Notes under the pieces: generated by a model
Seen by the model: the letters and a program-made list of their open reading frames with translations, nothing else
Database searches by the model: none
Told to the model about the DNA's origin: nothing
Source: an uncultured Paracoccaceae bacterium
GTDB lineage: Bacteria; Pseudomonadota; Alphaproteobacteria; Rhodobacterales; Rhodobacteraceae
Assembly: GCA_905182165.1 (NCBI GenBank)
Contig: CAJJAK010000006.1
Coordinates: forward strand, 1 to 64,000
Reading direction: 5' to 3'
Length of the DNA: 64,000 nt
Position numbers and translations under genes: made by a program
Shown here: positions 48,701-56,873 of the stretch, one piece after another
Layout: every line of letters starts with the position of its first letter
Position numbering within the stretch: position 1 is the first letter of the stretch

Positions 48701-49179
48701 TGATTTTTTGATACTGGACCTGTAATTACTACATCTGTTACTCTGTCACGCCACGCGCCGCGTCGTACTTTAGGTTCCTCTGCACCCTCTGGAAAGTCAG
48801 TTATTCCATCAATAATTCCTTTTACGTCTTCAGTGGCTCGAGCCATATCCCAACCAGGTTGAAAATTTACTCTAATACGAGCGTACCCTTGTGAAGATGT
48901 TGATAAAGTATTTTCGATGCCTTCGAGGGTAAGTAAGGCGGGCTCGATTAGCTGTACAATGGCATTGTCCACTTCTTCTGGACCAGCACCAGTCCAAACG
49001 ACATGTACACTTACCATTTCAATAACTACGTCAGGAAAAAACTGTGATCGCATTTTTGGTGCGGCTGAAAGGCCACCTAAGATCATTATAACTAGCAATA
49101 GATTTGCCGCTGTGCGGTGTCGGGTGAAATATGATAAAATTCCCATGAAACCATGTGTGATTTTTTTATTCAATTCCAT
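45757..49179 (-). CDS. RND-family efflux permease
   Basis: A 1,140-residue AcrB/HAE-type inner-membrane pump with the usual two repeats, each one helix plus large periplasmic loop plus five helices. Seen are FFPDVVIEMVSVHVVWTGAGPEE-type start (parts: FFPDVVIEMVSV, WTGAGPEEV), GIVVDDAIVVGEHA carrying the proton-relay aspartates in helix 4, and GMTGIIINDSIVLVSTVDE in the second half. A C-terminal extension adds three or so extra hydrophobic segments. The gene is last in a five-gene minus-strand operon and starts 3 bases after the adaptor gene. Confidence 0.93.
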   Translation of the reverse strand: MELNKKITHGFMGILSYFTRHRTAANLLLVIMILGGLSAAPKMRSQFFPDVVIEMVSVHVVWTGAGPEEVDNAIVQLIEPALLTLEGIENTLSTSSQGYARIRVNFQPGWDMARATEDVKGIIDGITDFPEGAEEPKVRRGAWRDRVTDVVITGPVSKNQLALFADELVSRLFEEGITGAIIRGVASPETIIEIKQVDLIKNDLTLYQIAKAIGEEAETDPAGSMASGAARVRTGVEKRSFSQIAEVVVKSNADGSKIRVSDIASINVQEIDRDRAYFVGKDPAISVRVNRSDKGDAISIQSSVEKIAAEMEAYLPSGTKIKLIRTRAEHITKRINLLVDNGLIGLALVIGLLFLFLNARTAFWVAMGIPAALIATIGIMYIAGLTINMISLFALIITLGIVVDDAIVVGEHADFRARSLGEDPIVAAENAAIRMAPPVFSATLTTIIAFSGLALITGTFGDFMADIPFTVIVVLFASLVECFLILPNHMSHALKNINKRKWYDTPSYIFNLGFGWFRKKIFRKSIKLIIKFRYPVLALTFVVLASQAMLFLNGSVQWRFFNAPERGSISGNFAMLPEATREDTLEMMIELQRAANDTAKKFEEEYGINPLDFVMAEIGGNSGRALAGSEYKDKDLLGAISIELVDADLRPYSSYEYLGELQNNVKNHPALETLSFRNWTSGPGGDSLSVQLFGADSNVLKSAAEKLKSLVAIYPEVSAVEDDLAYDKEELILDLTAQGQALGFTIDQLGTKLRHRLNGITAAKYPLGSRTAKITVQMPKEELSADFIERTMLRTPKGKYVPMSDIVSVTSNTGFATIKREDGLRVITVTGDISEDDPDRANFITEQLKTSILPQIEQDFQIKTKLSGLAEQENTFLNDALFGFGICLLGIYLTLAWIFSSWARPAVVMAIIPFGLVGAIYGHYVWEVPLSMFSVIGLIGMTGIIINDSIVLVSTVDEYAKDRGFVQSIIDGACDRLRPVVLTTLTTVLGMAPLLFEKSQGAQFLKPTVITLVYGLGFGMILVLIVVPSLLAMQLDISRQIKAFKSSISFNHKAFGLRLISLSSGLLIILSFIVTLGWIIVTGNINPLIEIYYQRFGIENVYIWGLLVYLFLTIIIILAAYLFNVLVYKLKFKRTEPKFS

Positions 49180-49182
49180 TGA

Positions 49183-50673
49183 TTAATTACCCATCCGGCT
49201 TTCAATTCTCTTTATTAATTTAACTGGTACTTCTGCCTCACTTAAAGCCTTTATTATCTTCTTTTTAGCAGTTTTAGGAATGTATCCATTTCCCTCAATG
49301 AATGAGATCATTTTCTGTCTTCGTTCTTCATCTAAAGCAATTTTTTCTGGTTCGGGAGCGGCATCACTGCTTGCCTTCGAGCCTCCTAGCCGGATTGGTT
49401 TAATTTTAATACCTGCCCCTAACAAAGGTGTTCTATTGGTAACAATTTCCTTTCCGATGACGTTTGTGGCGTCAATAATGACATTATTTTTATTCCGCCT
49501 TAAAATTGATACTTCTATTTCTTGTAATCGGTCCTCGTCTGTTAAGGTTAGTATGCGATTACCACCACTTAAAGCGTTTGAAGGTAATTCAAGAACATTA
49601 TTTAGGGTTGGTTCCTTTAGAGTAACAGTAACAAAATCGCCTGATCTAAAACTTGAAACGTTTCCATTGGATAAGCTCGAAAATAAAAGTCTACCTGTTA
49701 ATCCTGTGCCCACTGTTGCACTTGACCTTTCAACAAAGCCTGATGCAGAAATTTCTGTCCCAAAGACATCTAATTTAACAAATGTAGGTATAGCCTGTAA
49801 ATTTCCAGAAGCATCTATCAATCGATTGAATTGTGTAGCTGATATTCGAAATTTAACTTCTAGGGAAGAGGGATCAACTAATAAACCAACCCTTTCGTTG
49901 TTGTTTACAATTCCACCTGAAACAAGGGAGACGTTACTTAGAGTTCCATCAAACTCAGCTTTCACTTTAGTATTTTGCAACTTTCTTTCTGCATTAGCGA
50001 AAGCTAACTCTCTTCTAACAACTGTTCCCTTAGTCTGGCTAAGTCGTGATTGCGCCTGCAATATAGATTTTCTTTTTGATAAAACTGCCTGTTCTGCTGA
50101 AGCGGCTGACAATGCAGCACTTTCTAAAGATGCCTCTGTTACTACGCCCCTATCTGTTAAGCCTTCTTTTCTTTTCAGGGCCTGATTTCTTAAATCAGAT
50201 TGTTTTACTGCAGCTGCCAAATCATCGAATGCTAAACTTAAGGCATTCTTTGCTTCAATCTCACTATCTTTTGCTTCATCTAGATCTGCTTTTGCTAAAG
50301 TCACTTTGTCTTCAGAATCTGTTGCATCGGTTACCACTAGAATTTCGTTTTTTGTTACTTTTCCCCCTTCAACAAAATTTGGTGAGAGGTATACTATTGT
50401 GCCTCCAACAGGAATACGTATATCTAAAGCACGCTTGCTCTGAATTTCTCCAAATGCTTCAATTCCTGGCTGTATTTTGGAGGCTTTTGCTTCCATCACA
50501 TGTGCTGAAAAAACGCGTTCTTTTTGAGGTCTTTTATTACCTTGTTTTGCAGCTCGTTCTTGAAAAGATGAGTATATTAATCCTGCAGCAGTAGCTAATA
50601 GCCCACAGGTTAGTGCTATTAAAAATAATCCAAAAAGACTTCTTCCGATAAACCGCATAAAATCCTCTTTCAC
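49183..50673 (-). CDS. RND periplasmic adaptor (membrane fusion protein)
   Basis: A 496-residue HlyD/AcrA-like adaptor. After an N-terminal membrane anchor (SLFGLFLIALTCGLLATAAG) come a lipoyl/barrel-sandwich part (RIPVGGTIVYLSPNFVEGGK), a coiled coil (roughly residues 110-215, DLDEAKDSEIEAKNAL) and beta-barrel domains. The start is probably ATG 50658 (MRFIGRSLFG). A C-terminal tail of about 70 residues after GIKIKPIRLGG looks like a degenerate repeat seen in some alphaproteobacterial adaptors. Works with the adjacent permease. Confidence 0.92.
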   Translation of the reverse strand: MKEDFMRFIGRSLFGLFLIALTCGLLATAAGLIYSSFQERAAKQGNKRPQKERVFSAHVMEAKASKIQPGIEAFGEIQSKRALDIRIPVGGTIVYLSPNFVEGGKVTKNEILVVTDATDSEDKVTLAKADLDEAKDSEIEAKNALSLAFDDLAAAVKQSDLRNQALKRKEGLTDRGVVTEASLESAALSAASAEQAVLSKRKSILQAQSRLSQTKGTVVRRELAFANAERKLQNTKVKAEFDGTLSNVSLVSGGIVNNNERVGLLVDPSSLEVKFRISATQFNRLIDASGNLQAIPTFVKLDVFGTEISASGFVERSSATVGTGLTGRLLFSSLSNGNVSSFRSGDFVTVTLKEPTLNNVLELPSNALSGGNRILTLTDEDRLQEIEVSILRRNKNNVIIDATNVIGKEIVTNRTPLLGAGIKIKPIRLGGSKASSDAAPEPEKIALDEERRQKMISFIEGNGYIPKTAKKKIIKALSEAEVPVKLIKRIESRMGN

Positions 50674-50741
50674 AAATTTCTTTATCTTAGTTATGTAATC
50701 TTTTTATTTTGTAAAGAAAGCAATAAATTCATACATTAATT

Positions 50742-51206
50742 TCAATTTTGTAATGCTTTAGCTAGTAGTTCTCTTTTTTCTAGGTCCATTGTGGCAAGCA
50801 TCTCTACAAAAGTATTACGAGAAACTGCCAATCGGCGTGATGTTTCTTCAAAAGAGGTTTCCATTATTTTTAATACTTCCTCAGTGTCAAAAGGTGTTTT
50901 GACCAATGCTTTGGCCAAGCTAACAGTCAAAGTCCGCTGTACATCAGGGTCAAACCCACCAGTTTTTGTTTGTGCCTCTTTTAACAAACGCCCTAGCTCT
51001 CGACGATCTTTCTTGTCCAGTGCGCGCAGTATAGACTTCAAGTTTGCCAAACTAGCTCGTATGGGCTTACCCGCCTCTGAAGTGGTGTGATTCAAACGAA
51101 GCTCTGTGTGACGACCTGAACTGAAAAATCCGCCTATAACTGCGACTACAAATAAATTTGTGGCCAATGAAAATACCAGTAGTATCTTTAGAGTTTTCTG
51201 TGACAT
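50742..51206 (-). CDS. Periplasmic heavy-metal sensor / metal-resistance family protein
   Basis: A 154-residue protein with an N-terminal membrane anchor (ILLVFSLATNLFVVAVIGGFF) and a helical periplasmic domain with repeated LxxLxxLDKKDRRELGRLL and LAVSRNTFVEMLATMD patterns, as in the Metal_resist (CnrX/Spy-like) family. Such proteins sense metal or envelope stress for ECF systems. It lies between the anti-sigma candidate and the efflux genes, 10 bases after the former. Confidence 0.82.
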   Translation of the reverse strand: MSQKTLKILLVFSLATNLFVVAVIGGFFSSGRHTELRLNHTTSEAGKPIRASLANLKSILRALDKKDRRELGRLLKEAQTKTGGFDPDVQRTLTVSLAKALVKTPFDTEEVLKIMETSFEETSRRLAVSRNTFVEMLATMDLEKRELLAKALQN

Positions 51207-51215
51207 ATTTATCTC

Positions 51216-51599
51216 CTAAAAGTCTTCCCAATAAATTTGAGTTTCATTATTAATTATTTTTTCTAATAATCTAAAATCAAAATAAGTAGTTGTGAAATCT
51301 AAAACTAGATCTGGTGGGTTAAATCCAGTTATAACGCCAATCGCTGCAATCAACACCAAACCGATACTCACACGCAAGCCACCAAATTGTGGTATTACAG
51401 TTGATATCCATTTAAATATTTTAATATTTGAGTTTCCGGAATTTATGTGCCTAGTAATAGGCATGGCCTCAAATGCTTGAATTTGCAATTTGTCCAAAAA
51501 ATCTGGATCCATGATGGGCAGTGTGTCTCGAGCCGCATCAAACAATTTATCTAAGTCGCTTTCACCCAGTTTTAGGTGGTTAAAATCTTTGTCAGTCAT
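51216..51599 (-). CDS. Candidate anti-sigma factor (membrane)
   Basis: A 127-residue protein with a cytoplasmic N-terminal part (SDLDKLFDAARDTLPIMDPDFLDKL) and one membrane helix (VSIGLVLIAAIGVITGF, about residues 76-92). The sequence gives no family I recognise. Its start overlaps the end of the ECF sigma gene by 8 bases, and anti-sigma factors usually occupy that position; the DPDFLDKLQIQAFEAM pattern resembles the small dihaem-less anti-sigma-like proteins of Rhodobacterales sigma operons. Function is inferred from context. Confidence 0.65.
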   Translation of the reverse strand: MTDKDFNHLKLGESDLDKLFDAARDTLPIMDPDFLDKLQIQAFEAMPITRHINSGNSNIKIFKWISTVIPQFGGLRVSIGLVLIAAIGVITGFNPPDLVLDFTTTYFDFRLLEKIINNETQIYWEDF

Positions 51600-52182
51600 C
51601 GTTCAATCCCAATGCTTTTTTCTGTGGTACTAGTGTTAATACTAACGAGCGTTTTCCACGCGCGATAAGGCTTTCAACTGCCTCAATGGATATTTCCATA
51701 ATTTCAGATATATCTGGATTAGAGAGTTCTTCTAGATGTCGCAAAACTATAGCCTGCCTTTGTCTATCAGGTAAGATTTTCAATCCAGCGTACAATGCTT
51801 TACTTCGGGCCATAAATTGCATTTTCTGATCAACATCTGGCGTCTTATCTATAACCTCAGGCATCTCTTCGCTGGAAACCCACTTCGATTTACGAAAGCG
51901 ATCGATACAAAGGTTTGATGTAACGCGATAAAGCCAAGTTGTGATCTGTGCTCGATTTGGATCCCATTTAGGAGCTATTTTCCAAAGCTGTAAAAGCGCT
52001 TCTTGCGTGACGTCCTCTGCATCTGCCCGATTATTTAACATATGGAAAGCCTGAGAAAATATGATTGGAGCTAAACGTGAAGTTAAAGAAATTGTGGACA
52101 GGCGGTTACCTTTTGCAAACAGCGCAAGTAATTCAGCATTATCTTGATTTTGACTTACGTCAAAGGACATCGTTGTTCCCAC
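51592..52182 (-). CDS. ECF-type RNA polymerase sigma factor
   Basis: About 192 residues from ATG 52170 (MSFDVSQNQDN), preferred because GAGGTGGG lies at the right distance; the longer form would need GTG 52182. Region 2 reads DAEDVTQEALLQLWKIAPKW and TWLYRVTSNLCIDRFRK; region 4 reads LPDRQRQAIVLRHLEELSNP and MEISIEAVESLIARGKRSL. It heads the operon sigma, anti-sigma candidate, metal sensor, RND adaptor, RND permease and probably controls it. Confidence 0.92.
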   Translation of the reverse strand: MGTTMSFDVSQNQDNAELLALFAKGNRLSTISLTSRLAPIIFSQAFHMLNNRADAEDVTQEALLQLWKIAPKWDPNRAQITTWLYRVTSNLCIDRFRKSKWVSSEEMPEVIDKTPDVDQKMQFMARSKALYAGLKILPDRQRQAIVLRHLEELSNPDISEIMEISIEAVESLIARGKRSLVLTLVPQKKALGLNDD

Positions 52183-52576
52183 CTCGTTGAATTCACACTA
52201 TCCGTAATTTTACTGAGGAGATACAATTGTCAAATTATTTATAGCTTCTTTTTTCATTGTAACATCCTCTTTTACGGGTGGTCTTTGTATTGTTGGACCT
52301 TAAGCACTAAGCTTGATCATACTAATACGGACCAAAACAAGTTTTCTGTCGAAAGTTGTTTTTGGTAGTTATGGTAATATTTAAACTTAAACAGATACGG
52401 ATTTGATAAGGGTGATATTTTTAGAGAGATATAAGCCCCATCCAATACTCCAGTTGCTGTAAGTTGAATGCCTACATACTAAAGTTTTTAATGAGCTTAT
52501 TAAGATATTTATGACATAAAGAAGTTCTGATGCACTTAATTGTCTGTTTTTTTTGAATTTTACAAAGTACAAAACT
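52183..52576. other. Gene-free 394-base region upstream of the ECF operon
   Basis: No reading frame here has coding character or a recognisable protein. It should contain the promoter of the ECF operon on the minus strand and the downstream region of moaB. I looked for paired -35/-10 elements of the ECF type (GGAAC with CGTT) and found nothing convincing. The sequence is AT-rich with no notable repeats. Confidence 0.5.
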
Positions 52577-53122
52577 TTACTTTCGACGATCATTTTCAAG
52601 TAACCTAGGAAGTAGCTCAACAAAATTACAAGGCATATGTCGATAATCAAATTGCTTGGCCAAAATTTCGGTCCACCCATCTTTACAAGCGCTTGGTGAT
52701 CCAGGAAGTGCAAACAGAAACGTGCCATTTGTTATTCCAGCACAAGCTCTAGATTGCACTGCGGATGTTCCTATCTTCTTCACAGATATTTCAGTAAAGA
52801 GGGTACTAAATGCATCGATTTCTTTATCATAAATGTCGCGATGGCCTTCAACACTTACATCTCTACCAGTAAGGCCAGTACCACCAGTTGAAATGATTGC
52901 TTCTATTCCTTCTTCAAAACACCACTTAAATAAGGTTTTAGATATTAACTTTCGATCATCTGGAATAATCAAACGCTTCACAATTTTATGACCGTCAGTT
53001 TGTATTAACTTCTGTAATAAGTCGCCTGATTTGTCATCTGCCACTGTTCTAGTATCCGAAACTGTTAAAATTGCAAAATTTATTGGTATAAATTTACGAG
53101 TTTTATTTAATTTGTGCGGCAT
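52577..53122 (-). CDS. moaB: Molybdopterin adenylyltransferase-like protein MoaB
   Basis: A 181-residue MogA/MoaB-type protein of molybdenum cofactor synthesis. Motifs are AILTVSDTRT, the GTP/MPT-binding IISTGGTGLTGRDVS and FALPGSPSACKDGW. It activates molybdopterin by adenylation before Mo insertion, and the xanthine dehydrogenase in this window is one likely client. Its start overlaps the end of the uracil-DNA glycosylase gene by 20 bases. Confidence 0.93.
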   Translation of the reverse strand: MPHKLNKTRKFIPINFAILTVSDTRTVADDKSGDLLQKLIQTDGHKIVKRLIIPDDRKLISKTLFKWCFEEGIEAIISTGGTGLTGRDVSVEGHRDIYDKEIDAFSTLFTEISVKKIGTSAVQSRACAGITNGTFLFALPGSPSACKDGWTEILAKQFDYRHMPCNFVELLPRLLENDRRK

Positions 53123-53909
53123 GAAGTTTTCCTTTCAATAAAAGCAAGTCTTTCCACGCATCTTTTTTTGCAATGGGGTTCTTTATTAAGTATTTTGGAT
53201 GACGCATTGTTAGAGTTTCTATTCCCATAAAAGTCTCCCAAATTCCTGCTGATTTATTTCTATCTGAACGTCCTAGTAGCGCATTTGAAGAATCATCGCC
53301 CATTAAGATTAAAAATTTGGGGGCAATTAGTTGAATATGTTTTTTTATAAAAGGTAAAAGCATCTCTACTTCTGTTACAATTGAAGACTGAGTATGCAGA
53401 GGTTTCCAAGGTATGATTGTGGACACGTAAATACTTTCTTTGCCTTTAGAGTGTCTAGACAAACCTATTGCGGAAAACATTTTGTCCAGTAAGTCGCCCT
53501 CATCTCCTACGAATGGTTTCCCCAATCGGTCTTCTAAAGGATTGGGTGCATCGCCTATAATCATTATAGGTGCTTCGGGGTTTCCATCACCAAAAATTAA
53601 ATTTCTTGCCCCTTTACGAAGATCACAAAATTCAAAAGTAGCAAGAGATGATTCAAGTTGAGCGATTGTTAAAGATTTATTTGCTAAGACAGTAGCCACA
53701 TGCTGCGCACTTTGCGTTGGGAGAAGATCAGCTTTTGATAGATTTGTGTCCAATTTTTTTAAATTCGACTCTGTAATCTTTTCTTTTTTTTGCTCAAACC
53801 TATTGATAGGCGTTTCATCTAAAGTTTCAGTTACGCCTAATTCACTATACAGCGCCAAGATTTCTCTTGCCTCCATTGAATTTAGAGATTCGGATCTATC
53901 ATTTTCCAT
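53103..53909 (-). CDS. Uracil-DNA glycosylase family 4-like
   Basis: A 268-residue UDG-superfamily protein. The water-activating motif is IGDAPNPLEDRLGKPFVGDEG (here shown in parts: IGDAPNPLEDR, GKPFVGDEGDLLD), close to family 4 GEAPGxxEDxxGxPFVG, and the leucine-loop motif is TMRHPKYLIKNP. The N-terminal 90 residues are variable, as in homologues. Family 4 enzymes have four Fe-S cysteines; only one (FEFCDLRKGARN) is obvious here, so the cluster may be absent. Likely removes uracil from DNA. Confidence 0.85.
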   Translation of the reverse strand: MENDRSESLNSMEAREILALYSELGVTETLDETPINRFEQKKEKITESNLKKLDTNLSKADLLPTQSAQHVATVLANKSLTIAQLESSLATFEFCDLRKGARNLIFGDGNPEAPIMIIGDAPNPLEDRLGKPFVGDEGDLLDKMFSAIGLSRHSKGKESIYVSTIIPWKPLHTQSSIVTEVEMLLPFIKKHIQLIAPKFLILMGDDSSNALLGRSDRNKSAGIWETFMGIETLTMRHPKYLIKNPIAKKDAWKDLLLLKGKLHAAQIK

Positions 53910-53999
53910 GCGTTTAGTTTAAGCGTTGAGCAATAAGTCGTAAATCCCTTGTTTGACAAGTCTGCTCACCATATGACAAAAAAAATAAAAGAGGTATGA

Positions 54000-54930
54000 A
54001 TGGCATTTTGTGATAGACACCTTTTGGGTATCGAGAAACTTGATCCGGGGGCTATACTAGAGATCCTTAATTGTGCTGATGACTATGTGGATTTAAATCG
54101 ACAAACTAAGAAAAATTCAACTATTCTGTCAGGCCTTACTCAAATTAATATGTTTTTTGAAAATTCAACAAGAACGCAAGCCTCTTTTGAACTTGCAGGA
54201 AAGCGTCTTGGTGCTGATGTGATGAATATGGCCATGCAGGGATCATCTATTAAAAAAGGGGAAACCCTTATAGATACTGCCTTGACCTTAAATGCTATGA
54301 ACCCAGATTTAATTGTTGTCCGCCACCCACAGTCTGGCTCTGTAAAACATATAAATGCAAGTATTATCAACGCAGGAGATGGCGCTCACGAGCACCCTAC
54401 ACAAGCTCTTTTGGATTGCTACTCTATTAGAGAACGTTTGGGAGATGTGGCTGGCAATTTGTGGTGATATTGCGCATTCTCGGGTTGCACGCTCTAATTT
54501 AATATTACTAAGCAAGTTAGGAAATAGAGTGCGTTTGATTGGACCAAGAACTTTGATGCCGTCGGGCATCTCAGAGTTTGGTGTTGAGGTTTTTGAAGAT
54601 ATGCGTTCAGGGCTACATGATGTGGATGTAGTTATGATGCTTCGATTGCAAAAGGAAAGAATGGATGGAAGTTTCGTACCTTCAGCCAGAGAATATTACC
54701 ATCGATGGGGCTTGGATAACAAGAAATTAGCGTCAGCAAAAAAAGATGCTTTAATTATGCATCCAGGCCCAATGAACCGTGGCGTAGAAATCGATGGAAC
54801 ATTAGCGGATGACATAAATCACTCTGTAATCCAAGACCAGGTTGAAGTTGGTGTTGCCGTTCGTATGGCAGTGATGGATTTGCTTTCTCGGAATGTTTCC
54901 AAGCAAATTGCAAATAAGGATGCGCCTTGA
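54000..54930 (+). CDS. pyrB: Aspartate carbamoyltransferase catalytic subunit (one frameshift)
   Basis: Pyrimidine synthesis. Carbamoyl-phosphate binding is [19 protein letters not shown]; then [18 protein letters not shown]. The frame slips near 54447 and resumes [15 protein letters not shown]; the aspartate-binding [13 protein letters not shown] follows. About 310 residues, normal. Its end overlaps the downstream dihydroorotase-like gene (TTGA), indicating an operon pyrB-pyrC'-plsY. Confidence 0.95.
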
Positions 54931-56222
54931 AGCTTTTATTAAAAAATGCTTATTTAATAGATCCTGTTCAGGATCATGTAAAACTTGGATATTTGAGTAT
55001 TCAAGATGGAAAGATCTCTGACATTGTTTATGATAATGCGAACATTAATCACAAACTTTTTGATAATGTTATAGATTGTGCTGGAAAATACCTAGCCCCT
55101 GGAATTGTTGACGTTGGGGTTAAAATTTGTGAACCTGGCGAACGTCACAAAGAAAGTTTTAGAACGGCAAGTTTAGCAGCTGCGGCAGGTGGAGTTACTA
55201 CAATGGTCACTCGCCCAGATACTATCCCTGCTATTGATACACCAGAAAAGTTAGAATTTGTTATAAACCGCGCTAATACAGTGTCTCCAGTTAATATTTA
55301 CCCGATGGCTGCCTTAACCTGTGAAAGAGTTGGCTTGGAAATGACAGAGTTGGGTTTTTTGCATGATGCTGGGGCGGTAGGTTTCACTGATTGTGACCAA
55401 GTGATCACGAATAATAAGATTATGAGTCGCTGTCTAACGTATGCTGCAAGCTTGGGTTTACTGGTTCAGGGGCATCCTCAAGATAGCACATTAACAATGG
55501 GCGCTTCGGCGACTTCAGGTAAATTTTCATCACTGAAGGGGTTACCTGCTGTAAATCCAATTGCTGAAAAGATGGGTGTTGAGAGAGATCTTGCCCTTGT
55601 TGAATTGACTGGTGTTAAATATCATTTTGATCAATTATCTACGGCCCTCGCCTTGGAGCCTTTAAGGCGTGCAAAGTCAAATGGCTTGGATGTAACAGCA
55701 GGCGTGTCAATCCACCATTTGACTCTTAATGAGATGGATATTGGAGATTACCGAACGTTCTTTAAGATCAAACCACCGTTAAGATCTGAATCTGATAGAG
55801 TAGCAATGGTAGAGGCTATAGCTGATGGAACAATAGATATAATTTCCTCAATGCATACCCCTCAAGATGAAGAGAGTAAAAGATTGCCTTATGAGGAAGC
55901 TGCAAGTGGTGCGGTTGGACTTGAGACGATTTTATCAGCGTCTCTTCAATTGTTCCATAATGGCTCAATTTCTTTACCACAGTTATTTCGAGCGCTTTCC
56001 TTAAACCCTGCAAAAAGGTTTAACTTACCCGGAGGCACTTTGGAACTAGAAAGCCAGGCTGATTTAGTGTTATTTGATCCTGATGCACCATTCGTTTTAA
56101 ATAGGTTTGCTCTCAATTCTAAGTCGAAAAATACGCCCTATGATGAAACGTTAATGCAGGGAAAGGTAATTAAGACTTTCGTAAATGGGTATGAGGTATT
56201 TGGAGATTCTTTAGGTGAGTAG
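54927..56222 (+). CDS. Dihydroorotase-like protein lacking metal ligands (PyrC' type)
   Basis: A 431-residue amidohydrolase-fold protein from a TTG start overlapping the pyrB stop. It aligns with dihydroorotase throughout ([68 protein letters not shown]). In active enzymes the first block is DxHVHLREPG, with two zinc histidines; here it is [10 protein letters not shown]. It therefore resembles the non-catalytic PyrC' proteins that accompany pyrB in many proteobacteria and stabilise the transcarbamoylase. A true dihydroorotase is expected elsewhere. Confidence 0.88.
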   Translation: MKLLLKNAYLIDPVQDHVKLGYLSIQDGKISDIVYDNANINHKLFDNVIDCAGKYLAPGIVDVGVKICEPGERHKESFRTASLAAAAGGVTTMVTRPDTIPAIDTPEKLEFVINRANTVSPVNIYPMAALTCERVGLEMTELGFLHDAGAVGFTDCDQVITNNKIMSRCLTYAASLGLLVQGHPQDSTLTMGASATSGKFSSLKGLPAVNPIAEKMGVERDLALVELTGVKYHFDQLSTALALEPLRRAKSNGLDVTAGVSIHHLTLNEMDIGDYRTFFKIKPPLRSESDRVAMVEAIADGTIDIISSMHTPQDEESKRLPYEEAASGAVGLETILSASLQLFHNGSISLPQLFRALSLNPAKRFNLPGGTLELESQADLVLFDPDAPFVLNRFALNSKSKNTPYDETLMQGKVIKTFVNGYEVFGDSLGE

Positions 56223-56820
56223 TTTTTCTATGGAGGCCTCAATTTTAACGTTTAGTGTGATCTTCTTTAGTTACTTATTGGGTTCAATTCCATTTGGGAT
56301 ATTAGTTTCTAAAGTGTTTGGTTTGGGAAATTTACGGGACATTGGCTCGGGCAATATTGGAGCCACGAATGTGCTGAGAACGGGGAACAAATTAGCAGCT
56401 TTGATCACATTGATTCTTGATGGTTTAAAAGGCGTGTTAGTGGTTGTTGTAGCTCGTTTTATTTCTGAAGATGCGGCAATAACTGCAAGTATTTTTGTCA
56501 TTATAGGTCACATTTATCCCGTTTGGCTTAGGTTTTCAGGGGGAAAGGGTGTTGCCACATTTATTGGTGCAATCTTAGCATTGAGTTTTGTTACTGGGCT
56601 TTTGGTTTGTTTTATTTGGATAATAATAGCATTAATATTCAGGTATTCTTCACTATCTGCTATAGTTTCTAGTGCATCCGCACCAATAGGGATTTTTTTA
56701 TTTTATGATAATGAGGCTTTAGTAGTTACTTTATTTATGACCGTTCTGATCTGGTACCGCCACAAAGATAATATCAGAAGGTTGATCGATGGATCTGAAG
56801 CAAAAATTGGTAAAATATAA
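56215..56820 (+). CDS. plsY: Glycerol-3-phosphate acyltransferase PlsY
   Basis: A 201-residue membrane enzyme using acyl-phosphate to make lysophosphatidate. Conserved parts are LLGSIPFGILVSK, the phosphate-binding GSGNIGATNVLR and SGGKGVATFIG, and the basic C-terminal RHKDNIRRLIDG. Five helices fit the family. It starts with GTG 56215, overlapping the previous gene by 8 bases; an in-frame ATG lies 15 bases on. Confidence 0.93.
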   Translation: MSSFSMEASILTFSVIFFSYLLGSIPFGILVSKVFGLGNLRDIGSGNIGATNVLRTGNKLAALITLILDGLKGVLVVVVARFISEDAAITASIFVIIGHIYPVWLRFSGGKGVATFIGAILALSFVTGLLVCFIWIIIALIFRYSSLSAIVSSASAPIGIFLFYDNEALVVTLFMTVLIWYRHKDNIRRLIDGSEAKIGKI

Positions 56821-56873
56821 AGGTTTTACCAAAATTTTATGCGTTATTATCTATACTTTGATTTAACAGAATT

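Noticed and set aside
52387..52728. Open frame of 113 codons on the minus strand
   Set aside because: It is the moaB sequence read in another frame plus non-coding DNA, with no coding character of its own.
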